DNA from: an uncultured Helicobacter sp.
GTDB lineage: Bacteria; Campylobacterota; Campylobacteria; Campylobacterales; Helicobacteraceae
Assembly (NCBI RefSeq): GCF_937906905.1
Contig: NZ_CALERY010000008.1
Location: 1-8,282, forward strand
Direction: 5' to 3'
Length of the DNA stretch: 8,282 nucleotides
Part shown: one piece after another, positions 6,423-8,282 of the stretch
Numbering within the stretch: position 1 is the stretch's first letter
Layout of the letters: each line of letters opens with the position of its first letter
Made by a program: the position numbers and the translations under genes
The notes under the pieces: generated by a model
The model's database searches: none
Told to the model about the DNA's origin: nothing
Seen by the model: the letters and a program-made list of their open reading frames with translations, nothing else

Positions 6423-6974
6423 ATGCGATTACGACTTAATCAAATTGGATATATTGCAAATAAAATAGCTCTTGATTTATACAACTCTAGCATGCTTACC
6501 CTGCTCGTCCCGCTTGAGAGTATCACCAAAACCGCACAAACAATTCTCGAGCACGATGTCAAAGAAGAGCTCGCAATTGATCAAAAAGCTCAAGATCTCA
6601 TGGAGAAAAACCAGCAAGAGGTGGAATTTTTACGCGTAGATGAGCGCAAACTCTTTGGCATGATCAAGCGACAAATCGCTGATGAGAGGCGGTTTTTGCT
6701 ATTCTGGGACGATCGCTATAATGCGCTATCGCACAAGATTTTGGATACGCTTTTAGACAAGCAATATATCCAGTTTAATGTCAATAAGAACCAGATAAAA
6801 AATGTCATTTTTAAATCTATCGATAGTTTTGCAAAAATGCACGATGAAATCCAAGATGAAGTCGTGGAGAAGATCAAAAACTACAAGCGTAAATTGCTTG
6901 TAGGCACTGATGAATATGAGCTTATCTATGACAAACTCTATGAGGAAGAATTGCGCAAAAAGGGCTTTATGTAA
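6423..6974 (+). CDS. DUF507 family protein of unknown function
   Basis: The 183-residue, highly charged and mostly helical protein starts MRLRLNQIGYIANKIALDLY and has no signal peptide or membrane segment. It resembles the DUF507 family of Campylobacterales and Aquificales, whose members are about this length (H. pylori HP1236, from memory). The first ~60 residues hold the family signature, including the LTLLVPLESI segment. The rest is rich in K, E, D, Q and R with heptad-like spacing (LMEKNQQEVEFLRVDERKLF), suggesting extended helices or coiled coil. Its stop codon TAA is part of the carA ribosome site, so the two are almost certainly translated from one message; the same DUF507-carA order is known in Helicobacter and Campylobacter. 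No biochemical role is established. The link to carA is the only functional hint. Confidence 0.85.
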   Translation: MRLRLNQIGYIANKIALDLYNSSMLTLLVPLESITKTAQTILEHDVKEELAIDQKAQDLMEKNQQEVEFLRVDERKLFGMIKRQIADERRFLLFWDDRYNALSHKILDTLLDKQYIQFNVNKNQIKNVIFKSIDSFAKMHDEIQDEVVEKIKNYKRKLLVGTDEYELIYDKLYEEELRKKGFM

Positions 6975-6983
6975 GGAGCAACC

Positions 6984-8141
6984 ATGGCAAGTGATATGAA
7001 AAAGGCATGGATATACTGCGCAAATGGCTTGTATCTGCAAGTTTGGGCGTTCTCTGGAAGCGGGACTCGAGTGGGTGAAATCGTCTTCAACACCTCGCTA
7101 AGTGGCTATCAGGAGATTATCACTGATCCTAGCTATGCAGGGCAGTTTATTACATTTACCATGCCAGAAATAGGCATAGTCGGGGCAAATGATCAAGACT
7201 GCGAGAGTCGTGGGGTTTTTGCCTCTGGAGTCATCGTGCGCCACTATAACGACATGGTGTCAAGTTTCCGCGCGCAAATAAGCCTCAAATCCTTTCTTGA
7301 TAAGCATAATATCCTAGGGGTTTGTGGTGTCGATACGCGTGCGCTGGTGAAAATGATCCGCAATGAGGGCTCGATGATGATAGTCATCTCTACGGAAGTG
7401 GAAGATAAAGTCAAGCTCGCCGAGATTCTAGCGCAAACCCCTAGAATCGAGCAGCAAGACCATATCAGCCAAGTCTCTACGACAAAGAGTTTCACGCATG
7501 ATGATGGGGTGTTTGACTTTGATGTATTCTCATACAGCAAGCCCGCCACGCAGTATAAAGTCGCAGTGATTGACTTCGGTGCCAAGCGCAATATCCTCAA
7601 TGAGCTTGTAAGCGTTGGGCTACTAGCAGAAGTTTTTCCGCATGATTTTTCCGCACAAGATATTATCGAGCGCTTTGAGCGGGGCGAGATTGACGGAGTG
7701 TTTCTTTCAAATGGACCTGGCGATCCCAAAATGCTCTCCGCCCAAGTCTCCCAAATCGCCAAACTCATAGAAGCTAAAATCCCGATATTTGGTATCTGCC
7801 TAGGACACCAGCTTCTCGCACTCGCACATGGCTATGAGACATATAAGCTAAAGTTTGGTCATCACGGCGGCAATCACCCTGTGAAAAATCTCACAAATAA
7901 TTCCGTCGAAATCACATCGCAAAATCACAACTACTGCGTGCCAGAATCTATCGAGCAGGTCGCAGATGTAACACACCGAAATCTCTTTGATAATACAATC
8001 GAGGGTGTGCGCTACAAAAATGCGCCTATTTTCTCTGTCCAGCACCACCCAGAGGCAAGCCCGGGTCCTAGAGAATCACGCAATATTTTTGAACAATTCG
8101 CCACGCTTATCCACCAAGAGCGTAGCAATAGCACCATGTAG
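6984..8141 (+). CDS. carA: Carbamoyl-phosphate synthase small (glutaminase) subunit
   Basis: This 385-residue subunit hydrolyses glutamine and passes ammonia to CarB to make carbamoyl phosphate for arginine and pyrimidine synthesis. The N-terminal CarA-specific domain (~1-150) includes GEIVFNTSLSGYQEI and GVCGVDTRALVKMIR. The class I glutamine amidotransferase domain (~190-380) has the oxyanion segment SNGPGDP, nucleophile C272 in GICLGHQ, and H355/E357 in HHPEASPGP. All catalytic residues are present. AAGGAG at 6973-6978 sits five bases before the ATG and overlaps the upstream stop, supporting this start; an in-frame ATG at 6996 is less well placed. Length is usual for the family. carB is not in the window, so the two subunit genes are not adjacent on the downstream side. 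Confidence 0.97.
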   Translation: MASDMKKAWIYCANGLYLQVWAFSGSGTRVGEIVFNTSLSGYQEIITDPSYAGQFITFTMPEIGIVGANDQDCESRGVFASGVIVRHYNDMVSSFRAQISLKSFLDKHNILGVCGVDTRALVKMIRNEGSMMIVISTEVEDKVKLAEILAQTPRIEQQDHISQVSTTKSFTHDDGVFDFDVFSYSKPATQYKVAVIDFGAKRNILNELVSVGLLAEVFPHDFSAQDIIERFERGEIDGVFLSNGPGDPKMLSAQVSQIAKLIEAKIPIFGICLGHQLLALAHGYETYKLKFGHHGGNHPVKNLTNNSVEITSQNHNYCVPESIEQVADVTHRNLFDNTIEGVRYKNAPIFSVQHHPEASPGPRESRNIFEQFATLIHQERSNSTM

Positions 8142-8206
8142 GCTAATGTTGAGGCGAGCGTTGGGGGGTCTTTGCGGTGTTAAGGTTTTTTTTATCGATT
8201 ATAGTT

Positions 8207-8212
8207 TAGAAT
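8207..8212 (+). promoter_or_regulatory. Candidate -10 element for the tRNA-Ser gene
   Basis: TAGAAT ends 15 bases before the first tRNA base and is preceded by AT-rich DNA with a run of eight T (8186-8193). This matches Campylobacterales promoters, where upstream T-rich stretches take the place of a -35 box. The 86-base gap from carA holds no clear terminator. Confidence 0.5.
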
Positions 8213-8227
8213 TAGCCCCTTTATTTG

Positions 8228-8282
8228 GGACAGATGGGTGAGTGGCTGAAACCACACCCCTGCTAAGGGTGCAGATCCTAAC
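8228..8282 (+). tRNA. tRNA-Ser(GCU), 5' part only
   Basis: The first 55 bases of a serine tRNA are present. They comprise the acceptor strand GGACAGA, T8-G9, a D-arm GGT...ACC with a GG-containing loop, and an anticodon arm with stem CACCC/GGGTG and loop CTGCTAA. The anticodon GCT (8262-8264) reads AGC and AGU codons. The window ends in the variable region; a long variable arm and a matching TCTGTCC 3' acceptor strand are expected beyond the edge. Confidence 0.9.

Noticed and set aside
8163..8168. G6 run after carA
   Set aside because: Too short for likely slippage and not positioned in a recognised promoter spacer.
8142..8193. Intrinsic terminator for carA ending in the T8 run
   Set aside because: No GC-rich inverted repeat precedes the T-run; it fits better as the T-rich upstream part of the tRNA promoter.
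1..8282. CRISPR array, insertion sequence or prophage genes
   Set aside because: No regularly spaced short repeats, transposase or integrase motifs, or terminal inverted repeats were seen.

Overview
The window looks like chromosomal DNA from a Helicobacter species. The Fur, TlpD-type chemoreceptor, class A penicillin-binding protein, DUF507 protein and CarA all read as Helicobacter/Campylobacterales versions, and the leftmost gene resembles the VacA-like autotransporters of that genus. Base composition looks richer in G+C than H. pylori, so an enterohepatic or animal-associated species is more likely. I cannot name the species.

Layout. Positions 1-2206 (minus strand) hold the first 735 codons of a very large secreted/surface protein that runs off the left edge without a stop. 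It has a signal peptide, a VacA-like N-terminal passenger segment and a tandem pair of ~134-residue repeats. It is preceded by a 182-bp leader containing a promoter-like element and a foldable 5' UTR. Positions 2389-2847 (minus) encode Fur. A 123-bp divergent control region separates fur from a cytoplasmic chemoreceptor gene (tlpD-like, 2971-4329, plus). This region carries a self-complementary TATAAT element and a candidate Fur box. After a 50-bp gap with a strong hairpin comes a class A penicillin-binding protein (4380-6314, plus). A 108-bp gap with an extended -10 promoter leads into a tight pair: a DUF507 protein (6423-6974) and the small subunit of carbamoyl-phosphate synthase, carA (6984-8141). 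The window ends inside a tRNA-Ser(GCU) gene (8228 onward).

How it fits together. Most of the window is conserved core function: iron regulation, energy/redox taxis, peptidoglycan synthesis, and arginine/pyrimidine precursor supply. The accessory element is the VacA-like autotransporter. The most testable ideas are that Fur controls the neighbouring chemoreceptor gene through the shared divergent region, and that the autotransporter mRNA leader folds in alternative ways. I found no sign of a new defence system, CRISPR array, insertion sequence or prophage. No gene-free stretch exceeds 300 bases.
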